The position numbers were made by a program, and so were the translations under genes. Below are positions 45,006 through 56,912 of a stretch of DNA of 64,000 nucleotides, one piece after another. The stretch comes from Margaritispora aquatica. Lineage: Eukaryota; Ascomycota; Leotiomycetes; Helotiales; Discinellaceae. The notes under the pieces are model-generated. The model searched no databases. It worked only from the letters and a program-made list of their open reading frames with translations, and was not told the origin of the DNA. Position 1 is the stretch's first letter. Every line of letters begins with the position of its first letter. The stretch spans positions 1,738,411 to 1,802,410 of the forward strand of contig VJWN01000008.1 in the NCBI GenBank assembly GCA_007644065.1, given 5' to 3'.

Positions 45006-48000
45006 GTTTGAAAATAGTTGCGTGAAGATGTTATTGTAGTAGGTTGTAGAATGACTGAATAAAAGAGGTCGAGGTCTGGACGCGGGGGGGCATAATTTAT
45101 CTATATACAAGAATCAACGCTGGGACTTGATGCAGAATTGTCTTCAAGAGTCTAGGTAAGAAGCTGATATGGACCATTCGGCGGGATCTGGCGTGGTCAT
45201 CGGATCGATAAATCACATATGAGATGTCTCTACTGCTCGTAAGTTAAACATAAAAGCCAATGAAAATGGTTTCAATATCATTGAACGAGATTTACTTCAG
45301 ACAAAAGCATAAAAAACAATAAAAGTTCAGGCTAATAGGGGCACGGGGTTTAAAACAGTAACTACCTTGCTCACATGTGCCAATAGTGGGCAGCATAAGT
45401 ATACTTCAGTGATAATCTATCATCAGCACACTTCAACACTGTCACATATTCTCAAGTAACAACCATATTAGTAGGTTCAAGGACGACGGGACATCTTACT
45501 CGGTAGAGCAGTGAGAACACAGCTTACTGTGATAGAAATCAGAGATGCAAATGGGTGAGAAAATTTTGTTGCCCTTGTGGCAGGAAATAATTGAGTAATT
45601 TGGACTCCTAAAGAATGATTGCCTTGAGGTTTGAGCTTTATGAGGTATAAGCTCCGAAGAGACTAAAGCGTGGCTGTATTGCGACAAGATAAGGAAGTTT
45701 TTATGATTGTGTCTTCATGAAGGTTATGAGTTTTCGCTGCAAGCAAGCAGGAAGTGCCGGAGATGTTGAAGGCCATTCAAAATCTCCGGTGATAGATGTC
45801 TTCTGGTCGAATTGATTATGCCCTTTCAACTTGCCATGACTCTAGACACGACATAGCTACACATCCGGATTTCTCTCACATTGAAAATATATAAATAAAA
45901 AAACAGCACATGCGGAGGTACCTTAGGTACAAGCTTACGCAGACATATACGCGACGTGGTGATGAGGCTAAAATCCAGAACACGACATGCGGTACTTTTG
46001 TGAAATGTAGGCGCAGTATAACACAAGTGTACCTAAATGCATACACGACCTCCTATATGTCGCGAGTCTACATACACAACATTGTCTTTGCTTAGACCGT
46101 GAGCTGAGACAGAGTACCGGTACGAAATGTGGTCACCTGTCCTGCTTAGCTTGACACCATTCAAGCAGTGAGGCTCACACTTCGCCTGCTTCCCATACAT
46201 CAAGCTTATAGCACAGATGATGCTATAGTCCTGGAGCTTGTTGTGCAAGACTATGGTACCGCAGCATCCTACCTCTAGAAACCTTACAATATGAGCAGAG
46301 AGGCAAACTGTGTGAAAATTTGGGAATGATCTAATGCTAAGTATCTGGCAATGAGGGGGAAAAGCTACCTGTCGGTAACCATGACGTGCTTGCGCTTGAC
46401 CCTGGCTTGCTGTGTTGAACAAAAGCACTTTGCTTACATACGTTGCAAAAGAGGTACTGCGAGAAATATCACAGTCAGTCCCGAAGAAACTGGATAAAGA
46501 ATTGATACTTGAATGCGTCTCAAGCTCCAGAAGAGCTAGACTGGAAAGTTCAATGATGAATCAACAACAAACTTCATGGTCATTAATCCTATGTGCCTGA
46601 TAGAAACATCGACGCCCTGACCCTTCCAACGGCTTCTTCAAGCTGCACAAACAACAATAGATAGTATCCTTCGGTATCGGATGCAGTCAGCTCTTTGCTT
46701 ATCAAATCTAATCAAAGCTCTCTGTTCCTCAGAGACATCTTGCTAACGGGTTGTCTCGTGGTGACATTGGGTACCGCCAGAACAAGTAGCTGTATGAAAA
46801 TGCCATCAGCATTTGCCACGATTGATCAACAGAACATAAGTGGCAATTGTACTGACTAAGCTGAACTTTGCAACCTTTATTTGAACTTGTTACTGACGCC
46901 TGAGAACTTGATGTTTGATCCTCTTGCTAATTATTGAGATTAGAATTTAGTTATAGACGTGCTGAATCGAAACGGGTGAATCACCTTTATTGTGCCCTGA
47001 ATTCTGATTTGAATATTGAGGTTCGGGGTAGGTACATTGGAGGCGAGGACAACAGAGCACAAACGAAGGGTATGTGCAACATCTGTCACTGGAGCACAGA
47101 GTTGCATCTTGAATTTTGTATTGAGGACCTGGCAATTGGTGCAATTCAAAAGAATGCGAAATACTTTGTGCTTAACGAATTAAAATGAGGTGATGAAGCG
47201 AGACTTGAGGATTCAATTGAATATATATCTTGAACATCAACAATTGAGTATTCAGCCTGCAGCTGATACGAGCAGAAAATCCAGTTTCTATCGTCGGATG
47301 AATGACCTTGAAGACATGTGAAGGCTTGCATTACTGTGCCATTGCCCCTGGGCTGAGGCGACACAAGCATTCAAAATGCTGATATGATCTGCATGCGCAC
47401 CTCTGTTCTCGAATTGAACTGCATGACCGACAGGTCGCATGGTATCATGCTCGTGTCTTTTGGTCACACCAGGGCTGTGATATAACCTTATTAGCCAACG
47501 AGGGTTCACAGAATGTCACGCAATAATAGAAAAGGCGTCAATGTGGGAGTAAAAGGCGGGTAGTTCTAGTTTCGAGAATACTCTCAGTATTATTTAGAGT
47601 TAATGTTTATCAACAAAACGCTCGTTGGAGACCATCAGAGTGACACATGAGCTCGTTTTTCAGAAAACAGAACTTAGACAATGCCACGATCTTCTGCCCT
47701 CAAGCAAAGTTGGCCATATCAAGCCGCAAGCACAGCTTTAGACATATCACAAGCACAAGCCAAAGTTTGGAAACGAGAAGCCGCCTGAAACCATGTCTAG
47801 AGAAAGATTATGGCGATTTCGATGCTTCGAAGATGTGCCCCAGCTGTAGAATTATTATCATCTAACTTCCATAATATCTGATACTGATCAAATAATGAAG
47901 CAGAGTATCATATTCAGCAAGCAGAAATCAATGCCCAAGAAACATGATTTTTACAGTAGCAAAGAGGTCCTAACAATAAATGTGTAGAATATTCTAACAA

Positions 48001-48171
48001 AATTATCTCGCGTATAGAAGCCAACCAAAACCTCGATGAACTATCATGCAAGGAGTGTACATCTGCAGCAGAGATGCTGCGATGCATTGGAAGCTGCCCC
48101 CTTCGGGATTCCTGGTCCACCGCAGAATTGGAAGACACTTTCCCATGTGCAACACTTCAAACTATGCTGTA
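45006..48171. other. Gene-poor stretch, 3.2 kb
   Basis: No open frame above about 130 codons and none with recognisable content. I see no terminal repeats, transposase motif or tRNA. It may contain degraded sequence, but I cannot identify a source. Confidence 0.45.
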
Positions 48172-48759
48172 TCATCCGGCCAGAGCTTTCCCTATCAGTT
48201 CTTTACTTGCATCATTCATTGGGATCTGCAGAGCCAGTTCGTGTCCCTTGTCGCTCATCTTCCCCCATGTCTTTCGCAAAATGTCGATGATCTTCTTCTC
48301 GTCATGCTCCTTTTCGAAAGCTTCAAATTGGTCGTCCAGAAACACCAAGCATGCCACGTCCTCGAGGATCTGCGTTTCCTCATTCTTCTTTAAGTCCTCT
48401 TTGCGTATCAGCTTTGCGACCTCCTCTGCCTCCTCTGTCGTCAAATTGCACCCAACACATATCGCAGATGCAAGGTCAGCCTGCCTCTTCTTGAGGAATG
48501 TCCGCCAGTTCAGATATCCAATCTTCGTCATAGGGTATGAGTTTCTAGGAATCTCCCATCTGCGGAAGTGTTGTGCTCGAACAGCGACTTTGAGGATAGG
48601 AGACGCATCTGGAGCGCGTAGATTGAGGTAGTGTGTCATCTGCTGAGCATAATGAAGTTCGTAAGGTACATCTTTGCCATTGACTATCACAATTTTTGGA
48701 TCCTGGGTGTGAGCCTCGTCGATGAGGGCTATCGCAGCTTCGTAGTTTTCTGACGCCAT
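48172..48759 (-). CDS. DUF4202-family protein
   Basis: An intronless gene of 195 aa with ATG at 48759. The family hallmarks are present in order: ALIDEAHTQDP, VNGKDVPYELHYAQQMTHYL, VAVRAQHFRRWEIPRNSYP (residues about 58-76), LIRKEDLKKNEETQILEDVA, and CLVFLDDQF, with the terminal DILRKTWGKMSDKGHELAL. The length is right for the family. Conserved His, Arg, Glu and Asp residues in an all-helical fold suggest an HD-like phosphohydrolase, but no activity is established, and the name glutamyl-tRNA synthetase sometimes attached to fungal copies has no support in the sequence. It is soluble and presumably cytosolic. It lies downstream of the RTA1-like gene on the same strand. Confidence 0.88.
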   Translation of the reverse strand: MASENYEAAIALIDEAHTQDPKIVIVNGKDVPYELHYAQQMTHYLNLRAPDASPILKVAVRAQHFRRWEIPRNSYPMTKIGYLNWRTFLKKRQADLASAICVGCNLTTEEAEEVAKLIRKEDLKKNEETQILEDVACLVFLDDQFEAFEKEHDEKKIIDILRKTWGKMSDKGHELALQIPMNDASKELIGKALAG

Positions 48760-49146
48760 TGTAGTTTGACAGAGTTGCTTGATGGTATATCACAAGGTCA
48801 AGTTAGTTATAGATATGAGTTTGAGAGATTTTAAATATATCAAGATTGATAGGTTGTTGTTTTTCTACCATTTGATTATTCCGAGGAGCACACTGAGCTC
48901 AAGTTTCCATGATAAGGCATGATCACATGATCAATCTACCCCGCTGCTCGAAAACCGCTTAACCCCGTTCCCAAAGTTATTGAAGATTTGATAGGTAAAT
49001 CCATGATTCCATTCAATATTTATATTTCATCTATTGCCCATTACTGCCTTCCGGCATGCTTCCAATTTGGAATTCCTGTGATCCTTACCATTACGACAGA
49101 AAGTAATCGATCTATTCTATACAACAGTGGTTGTCACCAAAGTTTC
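48760..49146. other. Short intergenic gap
   Basis: 387 bp between the DUF4202 start and the RTA1 stop. Nothing distinctive. Confidence 0.5.
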
Positions 49147-50186
49147 TCACGTCTTTCTTTCAACTGACTCCAAGTTATCATCAGAGTTAACCATAACCTC
49201 CTTTTTGCTGTATGTTGATAGCTGCGGAAAGCACCATCCAGGATGGAACACGGTCATTGCTAGCACCGCAATCACAATCATGCTACACGAAGTTAGATAA
49301 TTCTGAGTAGAGACCAAGGCGGGACAACTTACAATCCTTCCAAACCAATGAAACTAGGCTCATCTCTCATAATAGGATTTGCCCATCCTCCAACCATCTC
49401 AGCAATTCTGTACAAGCATCGGGTGAAGCTTGTTATGAATGCGAGTGACATCGCTACTAGAAAAGCCTTGAATTTTCCTTGGGCAAGCAACGACTTAGCA
49501 TCGATGCTCACCGCATCCCAGGCTCTCCAAGTGCGTATGGCGTACAGAAATATGAGAGCCGCGAACGCAACCAGCGTTGCGACTTGGAATACGATACCCG
49601 ATATCATGAGATTGGTCCCGACATTTCGAAGTTGAACATTCTTGCCAGCGCCTCCAGCAAAGCCTCCACCTACTGCTTGAAGCATGAGCGAGACGAAGTC
49701 GCATGAGATGAAGATCCAAGTATAGTATCGAGCTGGAAATATGGAGCGTTCCTGTCCAAAGGCGAGAACAATGTGTTTCAGGGTTAAATAGATGGCCGCT
49801 GCTACAAACGCAGGCGAGAATATCAAACAAGCGATTTGTATCTTGAATCCTGTGCCCGAATACTTAGGACTTGTCAGCCTGGACCCATTGTTTTCCTCAA
49901 CACCTCATCTTGTCCACTTCCTGAAGCTTAGACTCACTGGATTGCTATGCATGATGATGCGTCCGATATATCCAGTAACCTCTCCAAAACATCCAATCAC
50001 CAACGCATACGCAAAGAAATACGTCTTGGCCCTTATTCCCAAATACAATTGAAGAGCTGCACATGTCGCAAAGAAAGCGATAAAAAATCCATTGAAGCCA
50101 AGTGACGGATAGTAACCATAAATCGTATTCTCGACCTTACAGTATTCTGTAATCGTCGTACAGTTCTGGGAGACTCGGTGCTGCAT
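49147..50186 (-). CDS. RTA1-like seven-helix membrane protein
   Basis: complement(join(49147-49282, 49333-49862, 49938-50186)) gives 304 aa. Introns are 75 nt (GTGAGT, GGCTGACA branch, CCTAAG acceptor) and 50 nt (GTAAGT, ATCTAAC branch, GTGTAG acceptor). The start is ATG 50186. Hallmarks are YGYYPSLGFNGFFIAFFA, GCFGEVTGYIGRIIMHSNP, FSPAFVAAAIYLTLKH and RCLYRIAEMVGGW, with seven hydrophobic segments. The family (yeast Rsb1, Rta1, Rtm1) is linked to export or translocation of long-chain bases and to resistance to toxic lipids or drugs such as aminocholesterol; the mechanism is unsettled. Using the more obvious CACAG acceptor of intron 1 would break the frame. Confidence 0.9.
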
Positions 50187-51259
50187 TTTTGGCTTAGGTT
50201 GGAATTGACAGATGAACAAAGTATAGGTGACTTTATGGCCAAAGGGTGGATACTGGACAGTGATATATAAGGTATGCTCAAGCTTTGGATTGCAATGTGG
50301 AGATCCCACAACTCAATATCCGGTCATTTTCCGTACCCAAAGTATACACTGGGTTCCCGCCATTGCGCGGCTCCCCTGCAGTAAGCATAATTAAGCGAAT
50401 GCGAGGTTCTTTAGATCAGCGCGTCATCAAAACAACAAAGCAGACATGTCGAAAGTAATCGTCGTATCATCTTCTCTCCTTTCATCTTCCTTTCTCTCGA
50501 ATAAAAGAAAATAGCTGCAATGCACGTCAGTGCTGAGGCTCCAAGACATTCGGACGGAGAAAAATCCATGTCTTGGCATGGAGATGGGACAGGGCCGCTT
50601 CGCCTACGGGCGTAAATCAACCCGACTCGGGCAGATTCTCAACTTTCTTTCAACGTCGTGCGTCTTTCAGCCAATTGGAGTTCAAAGTGCGCAAAATTAT
50701 CCCAAATAGGGAATTCTTGAAGTTGAAACTTGATAAGATTGGAGATGTGAAGATGCGCGGTCAGGTCATGTCATGAAGTGGGACACTGCGCTATTCTTTT
50801 AATTGGCTGTTGCTTGGGTATGGTGGCACTTCAAACATTTGAATTAGAGCGCATAAGAGCAAGATATTTCTGCATATATATCTTGAAAAATGCGGCGAAT
50901 GAATAAGTAGACCGAATTAATAAGACAAGAAGGTTGAGGACCGTCAACTCGAACTCCTTGCTTGTTCGGCTGGGAGCTTCCCCGACAGTCGCAAGACCCA
51001 ATAGTCAGACACTGGGTCACCATTCTCCTGCTGCACCGCTGCCTCTTGGGCTGATGATAGTCTGCCTGATTTAATCAAGTTCCTAGCGCTTGTTCTTTCC
51101 CGCTTTATTGATCCAAGCTCGGGATCCAATCAACTTCATGTCTGTCAGCATGCCGCAAGCCTCAAATCGAATCTAGCACTAGTTCGAACCTCTTTAAGCT
51201 CTGTTATATTCACAACTCAGCAGAAATCTCGCCGAGATACTGCTCACCAACATATAAAT
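50187..51259. other. Intergenic, 1.1 kb
   Basis: RTA1 promoter and 3' flank of the NAD(P)-binding gene. A short frame at 50944-51129 (minus) has no ATG start and is not called. Confidence 0.5.
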
Positions 51260-52163
51260 TCAGTCTGCTAACTTGTACATCGCTTTCACATCCTCGCCTT
51301 CGATTGTGTTGATCCTATCTCGCACAACCTTCTCAACAGCCTCCCCAATCCCATCGTTCCCCTGCAGCAAATCAAACCATCCGCTCGTATCCTCCCTTCC
51401 CAGCAACTCGACCGCAACCTCCGCAACATCTCCTCGTGCCACCTTTCCTAACGAGCTCGTCTTTCCAAGCTGGATTTTCCCAGTCGGCCTATCGGTCAAC
51501 CAACTCGGTCTCAAACTAATAGCCTGAAACTTCCTTCCAGACTTCACTTCTCTTTGATGAGCCATAGCCACAAGATACTCGTCCGAATCAAGCTTCGCCT
51601 GTCCGATCTCAGGATAAGAACTGCGTTCTGATTGATAATGCTGGAAGTCCTTTTCGTCCCACCATGGTGCTCGCTTATGGCGTGATGCAGGGAATGAGAT
51701 GAGGAGGAATTTGGTGACAGGTGAGATAAGAGCAGTGCTGGCTTTGATGATGGATTTTGCTGCATCGCGATCGATGCGGTTGACCTGTGCCATGTTTCCT
51801 GTTTTTCTGTCAGTTTCGATCTTCGATTCATTACAGAGTGTGACAAAATGGAATATAGTCTGAATTTGAAAGTGGGAAGACAATATTGCACATACCAGCA
51901 GCGAAGACAACATAATCAGGCCTCCTCTGCTTCACGATCTCAGTAGCAACCTCAAGCGTCATTTCTTCCAAGTCGCTGACGAGCACATCGAGATTCGCTT
52001 TTTGCTCCCGACTCTTGGCGAGCTTCTTGATGGACGAGTCTTGAGAAGGAGAACGAATGACGCTCGTGACGTGCCAGGATCGCGAGAGCATGCTGGTCGT
52101 CATGAGCCGTCCAATACCTCCATTTCCACCGAAGACGAGAACGCGTGGTGAAGCGGTGGTCAT
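51260..52163 (-). CDS. NAD(P)-binding Rossmann protein (atypical SDR)
   Basis: complement(join(51260-51798, 51896-52163)) gives 268 aa. The 97-nt intron has GTATGT, an AACTGAC branch site and an AAACAG acceptor. The N-terminus carries VLVFGGNGGIGRLM (residues 8-21), the GxxGxxG motif of NmrA-like and NAD(P)H-binding atypical SDRs. The strand-end motif DYVVFAAG precedes the intron. No classic YxxxK is present; the segment FLLISFPASRHKRAPWW sits where the active Ser/Tyr would be. Such proteins either act as reductases on quinones or isoflavone-like compounds or only sense NAD(P). It is divergently paired with the EthD-domain gene across 733 bp, suggesting co-regulation. Confidence 0.82.
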
Positions 52164-52896
52164 CTTGTAATTTCCTGTTGTAAAATTGGGCTGGCTAGCT
52201 GGCTAGCTGGCGGGTGAAGGATGTCTGATGTGAAGGAAAATGGTTGAAAGTGAGTGAGATTTAGCTTGTTGTTTAACTGAATAAGATGAGATTGGCGTCC
52301 GGTGAGTGGAAGGGCTTAATATACTGCCTGTAGAGAAAGATCAATATGAATCATGAGAATAGATGTCATGGAGCCAGACGTGGAATTGCTTTTAAGTTAT
52401 GCCTCTATCTTTCATTGATGCTGTTGAAGTGATGTAATCCTGCAACGGGAGATCTCCTCATGCTTCGGCCGAAGTAGGCCCACTTTTCATGTCCAACCAT
52501 CTCTCATTGACTTCGAGATCTTTAACACTCGGCCCCGAAATCTATATTCAATGATCTCAAAGTACTCAACTACATGGCCGACGACGTATATCACTTTATT
52601 TCCAGTATGAGTATCATGCCTCAATAGTCGGGTATAGGATTATCCCCGACTCAGTTAGCAACGAATGGCGAATGATGAATCTGAACACTACGCAGCGAGT
52701 CAACAACAAGGGAATAAGCCTTCCTTAGGTGCTTGGGCGATAGTTGCCGGGAAATAGAAACCCACAGCTTCAGAGTCTATAAAGTCTTCCTCTCAACCTA
52801 CCGTTCAATTCCATAAAACATGAATCATTGGTCATCATTACAATCAAGCACATTAAAGATCATCCAACCTATAATAGTAACCCTTTTCACTTCAAA
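52164..52896. promoter_or_regulatory. Bidirectional promoter, NAD(P)-binding and EthD genes
   Basis: 733 bp separates the two start codons. A GGCTAGCT direct repeat occurs at 52190-52212 near the minus-strand gene. The short distance makes a shared promoter likely, but no specific operator can be named. Confidence 0.4.
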
Positions 52897-53396
52897 ATGA
52901 CCATCTCACATACTGTAAGTCTCTCAACCACAAGGAGATCACGCCTTCGCCATAGAATCAAGAGAACGATGGATCATTGCTAACACAATAAACAGATTCT
53001 CTTCCGCCGGTCCTCGAACCTGAACTTCGATTACTACATCAGCACGCACATGCCGATGACGGAAAGAGCATGTGGCCCCTCCGTTCTCATCTCATGGGAG
53101 TGCTTCCATTTCCCTGACAAGAATGCCGAGTTTGTTGCTGAAATGACAGCCGTGTACGTTTCACTCTCAAAGCTTCCCCTAATACTCCCACTTCTATCAA
53201 ACTTTAAGAATTATTTTGGGGAGTTTGAGTTACCAAAATAAATGCTAATGAACAAAACAGGTGGAGTAGCTTGGAAGACTTTCAGAAAGTGCTGGGTACG
53301 GAGGCGGGCGCGGAGCTCTTGGCTGATTTGCCGAATTATAGCGATGAGAAGCCAATTGTTTTACTGAGGGAGAGGATTACTGGTAGTGCTGTCTGA
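52897..53396 (+). CDS. EthD-domain small protein
   Basis: Three exons (52897-52914, 52996-53153, 53261-53396) give 103 aa. The first exon is only six codons (MTISHT). Introns are 81 and 107 nt with TTGCTAACAC and ATGCTAATG branch sites. The dimeric alpha-beta barrel signature is FDYYISTHMPM, close to the start as in EthD proteins, followed by GPSVLISWECF and the acidic C-terminal strand PNYSDEKPIVLLRERI. The size fits the family (about 100 aa). EthD proteins are small stand-alone units near degradation or polyketide-modifying genes; some have dehydratase or cyclase roles, most are unassigned. The divergent NAD(P)-binding neighbour supports a shared small-molecule pathway. Confidence 0.82.
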
Positions 53397-53649
53397 TTTA
53401 GATGTACCTAAAATGAAGTTGCTTGGGAGATAGAAGAGTCAAGGTGGGAAAAGTGAAAGCTCAAAATATCACTCGATTGCGACTACTACAACACCATCAA
53501 GTACTGTGCCAAAGAAATAAAATAGAACAAAACCTCACACCGCTAGTTTGTCTGAATCATAGACCGCATTCTATCTCTCCACTTCCGCCGAATTTTAAGC
53601 TCTAGTCGTGATTGCTTGGCTCCACCCATATCTATTCTGTTGCAGTGCT

Positions 53650-54165
53650 CTACAGTTCTTGCTGGACGGCACTTGGTCCTGCATCAGGATAGGTAGCGTT
53701 GCCTCCAGTATGAGGAATGTTGGCGTTAGGCGAGCTGTAGCCAAAGAAGGCTCTAAGGTTGGCAGCACTTGGTTGGAAGATGTGAACTGCAGTAATGACC
53801 GTAAAGTTCTGGGGGTAGTCCCATCCCCAAGAGAGTTGCCAGCTTGCAGACTATGGAACAAGACATCAGTGAATGGATGTTAGTGGAAGAGTAAGTTTAT
53901 AGATAGGATAGAGAAGAGTGCATACCTGGCTACAAGCGGTGCCATAGAAAGAATGGTTGAGGGCAGTGGGCAGGTTGTTGTCGACGATTGTGCATGGTTG
54001 ATCACCTGAAGGCGTCGAGATAATGAGATCGTAGAGACAGCTCTTGGGATCAAGACAGCTGCGAGAGAAGTTCTTGATGGTCCATGAGCCAAAAGTTCGG
54101 GGGATGATGCTGGAGCTGACAGCGAGAGCTGGGAGGGTGAGGAGGATGAGTTTCTTGATTTGCAT
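53650..54165 (-). CDS. AA1-like secreted cysteine protein (Alt a 1-type)
   Basis: complement(join(53650-53850, 53926-54165)) gives 146 aa. The 75-nt intron has GTATGC, a CACTAAC branch site and a CCATAG acceptor. ATG 54165 opens a signal peptide (LILLTLPALAVSSS). The mature protein starts near GSWTIKNFSRSCLDPKSCLY, with four cysteines (residues 37, 43, 58, 78). This arrangement, and beta-strand content such as FTVITAVHIFQP, suggest the AA1-like fold of small fungal secreted proteins that includes effectors and allergens. The assignment rests on the first block and Cys spacing only, so it is moderate. The tail is Asn/Pro/Ala-rich. Without splicing, a spurious 99-aa frame would be read. Confidence 0.7.
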
Positions 54166-56912
54166 GATGAATGAGAGGGTTTTTGTGAGCGAGAGTTGTT
54201 GGAAGCGAGAATATGTTCAAGTGGCTGTTAAGTTTGTATTGATGTAGGGTTGATATCCGTAGACGTGGTGGAGGTATATATACCTGCCTGTTCTTCTATG
54301 CACAAGTGAAAGTTGATCACTTGATCCTCGTACCAAGTTACTCCAGCGTCAACACCTCATCTTATTTCTGAACTTGAAACTTCTCACCAGGAATTGGAAA
54401 TTCCACCAAGTCAGGACAGCCAACAAATACACTCAATGCATCTAGTTTTGAACAAATCGGTCCTTCTCCTTAGTCGTGCTGCAAGGGGCCGTTGAAGAGC
54501 CCAACAGTCCGGAGGCCATCAACTTACACGAGGCATTTCAACTTTCCATGACAAACATTCGAGCACAAATCCGAGAGAGATTGATGGTGTTAAGAGGTGG
54601 CAAGCGTATCGTCGTGGCTCTTAATACGAGCTTGGCTAGCTGTCCGGTACCGGTTTGTGGCCGTTGTGCACTTCATGATCTGGTTCATTGTGGCCCTAAG
54701 GACATAGAAAGGATTGCGTACTGGTGATGTGTATGATTTGTAGTCTCGGTGTGCTTGGAAGTGGAGTGGACGTGTAGGTGAAGGTGCCCGAAGACGAGAG
54801 AATACGAGGCGGATGAGGGGCTTGATGTCATGTAGTACTGAAGGATGAAGCACGCGGAAAGTTGCTGCTAAATGTCAATGTGCACTACAAAAGAACTGAA
54901 TTAGAATGGCGAAGTGATCATATCCAGCTTGGGTATTGGATCGGCCACCAACACATTTGCTTGTTATAAACGAGAATTCGGCTACTGGGTATCACGATCT
55001 ATGTGGCAGATAAGTTTTCAGGAAGACGATGCTCTTAGTAACTTGCAATTTGGGACACAAATTTCTTAAAAAGTACATTACACAGTCGTTGTTCATCGAT
55101 AATAGCCAAAGGGGAGAGCTTGATGCACTTCCTGCCTTCACCACGTGAGACTATAACGTGACTCCAGATTGTACTCCTCCCTTCTATGATAGCTTAAGTA
55201 TCTAAACATGTCAATTTGACGGAGAATGCTAGTAAAAAACAAGCACGGCCAACTGAGATTGAACTGTTTGCTTTTGATAATCGAAAATTAGACAGATCCC
55301 TACCTTGACTCCGGTGATAACATGCACAAGCAACAAATATATTTTTTTTTTTTTTTTTTGAATTACTCTAAGGAAACGCGACTTGCCTATTTATTCCTCC
55401 CCAAGTCTTCAAGACTTGATGTTCTGGTGGAATAGTGGATGAGGATGACTCTAATGAGTGTATATTCTTCATCTTGCTCTCCTCTTGAAGCGTATCGATG
55501 CTCATGTCTGTCTGACTTCAGATACTCGTACAACTTGAATCGTCACTGGTTACTGCAGGGGTTTCCTGACACCCCGCTTTCTATACAGCTTTCATTCGTT
55601 CCGGTGTCTGCCACAAAGACCATCTCTCATCGGTGAGCCTTGCGACCCAGGAAAATGGGCTGATTATCTCGTCACCCAGGGCTAGAAAATAATAGAAACA
55701 CATGATTCTAACATAACCAATTCAGACGGGAAATAGACGCGAAAAGTTAGCATTGAACATTTGCATATATAGATAGACGACCCAGAGCCGCGCTTGAGCA
55801 AAAAAATACAAATCCTGAGGGCGAGGAGAGAAGGTCGTGTTACTAAACACAAACCAACCCACCCTAATGCTTCAGACCGCTGAAGCCCGGCGCCGAATTC
55901 GTCTCTTTTTCTGTGCTAACAAAATGTGGACGTAATACCAGCAAAATGATAGGCTCCTTGGAGGAAAGCGTGCTTGGTACGCTTGGTACGCTTGGTTGGT
56001 GGCAATGGACAATACTCACTCCCATTGCGACGATGGAATATGGCAGTAAGTAGCAAGCTAGTTTCCTCGAATTTCTCTTCTCTGTTCAAACTCACAAAAG
56101 CCCTGGATGCCATCAGGCTGGATCTGGTCCAGGTCCCAAGATTGCCAATAGCACTAGGAGGAGCGAATTCCTTTGCCTACGAAAACGAGTCCCCCTGGAA
56201 ACTGATAGATAACAATCGAGTGCTATATGTGTCTCGGACTTGGTGGTGCAAATACAAGCCAATATACAACAACATTGGTTCCTCAGAGGGAGTGAGCGAG
56301 GATACACCAAACCTTAACTTTGTGGAGTGGTTGAATTCTCGAACAAAATACCTACACTAAGTCAGCTGAAACCGATCAACCTCGGGTGCCAAAACCTTTC
56401 CAATCGACGTTCACTTCCAACTGTACCATTCTGGACATTCCGTATTATATATTTTCTACCTCTGGTGAGGTTGATTTGGATGTACATTAAGGTTCGTGCC
56501 GAGAGAAGTGCTGGTTTGGCGTTGGACTTCCCGGCGACACTTCGCACCGTATCAGGGCAACACAACCTTCATCGAATCTGTGCTCTTCAAGCTGTCCACC
56601 TAAACAGCTCTCGATAACTCGGTCATCAATACTACCTTCTTCAAATATCGAATGCAAACGATATTCGGTATATCATGCTTCCTGATGAATGATCGCAGAG
56701 ACACAAGCTGCAATATGCCCTGGGAACAAAATTCAACATCCACTTTGCCAGGCCACACGAGAAGGAATAACGAGAGTGTCCTGGATCTGCCACCATCGAT
56801 GGACACTGGCACACGCATAAACTGAATGGGATCCTACTAACGAAGCAAAGTTATTGCCATTGGGATTATTTGTGTGCTCTTAGGCACTCATCTTGAACAA
56901 TACTCGTTCAAG
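54166..56912. other. Intergenic, 2.7 kb
   Basis: Holds AA1-like and SCAP promoters. An 18-T tract lies at 55342-55359. A CGCTTGGTA direct repeat occurs at about 55970-55995. Open frames at 54476-54727 and 55974-56360 lack a supported start or domain. Confidence 0.45.
55342..55359 (+). repeat. T18 homopolymer
   Basis: Eighteen consecutive T residues in an AT-rich context, possibly a length-variable tract. Confidence 0.85.

Noticed and set aside
50944..51129. 61-codon minus-strand frame
   Set aside because: No ATG start and no plausible upstream exon; composition not convincing.
54476..54727. 83-codon plus-strand frame with a CGRCALHDLVHCG-like segment
   Set aside because: Looks somewhat coding, but lacks an ATG at a sensible place and the upstream splice acceptor (CCTTAG) has no clear donor exon.
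55974..56360. 128-codon frame upstream of SCAP
   Set aside because: No domain and no conserved splice partner; judged to be promoter DNA.
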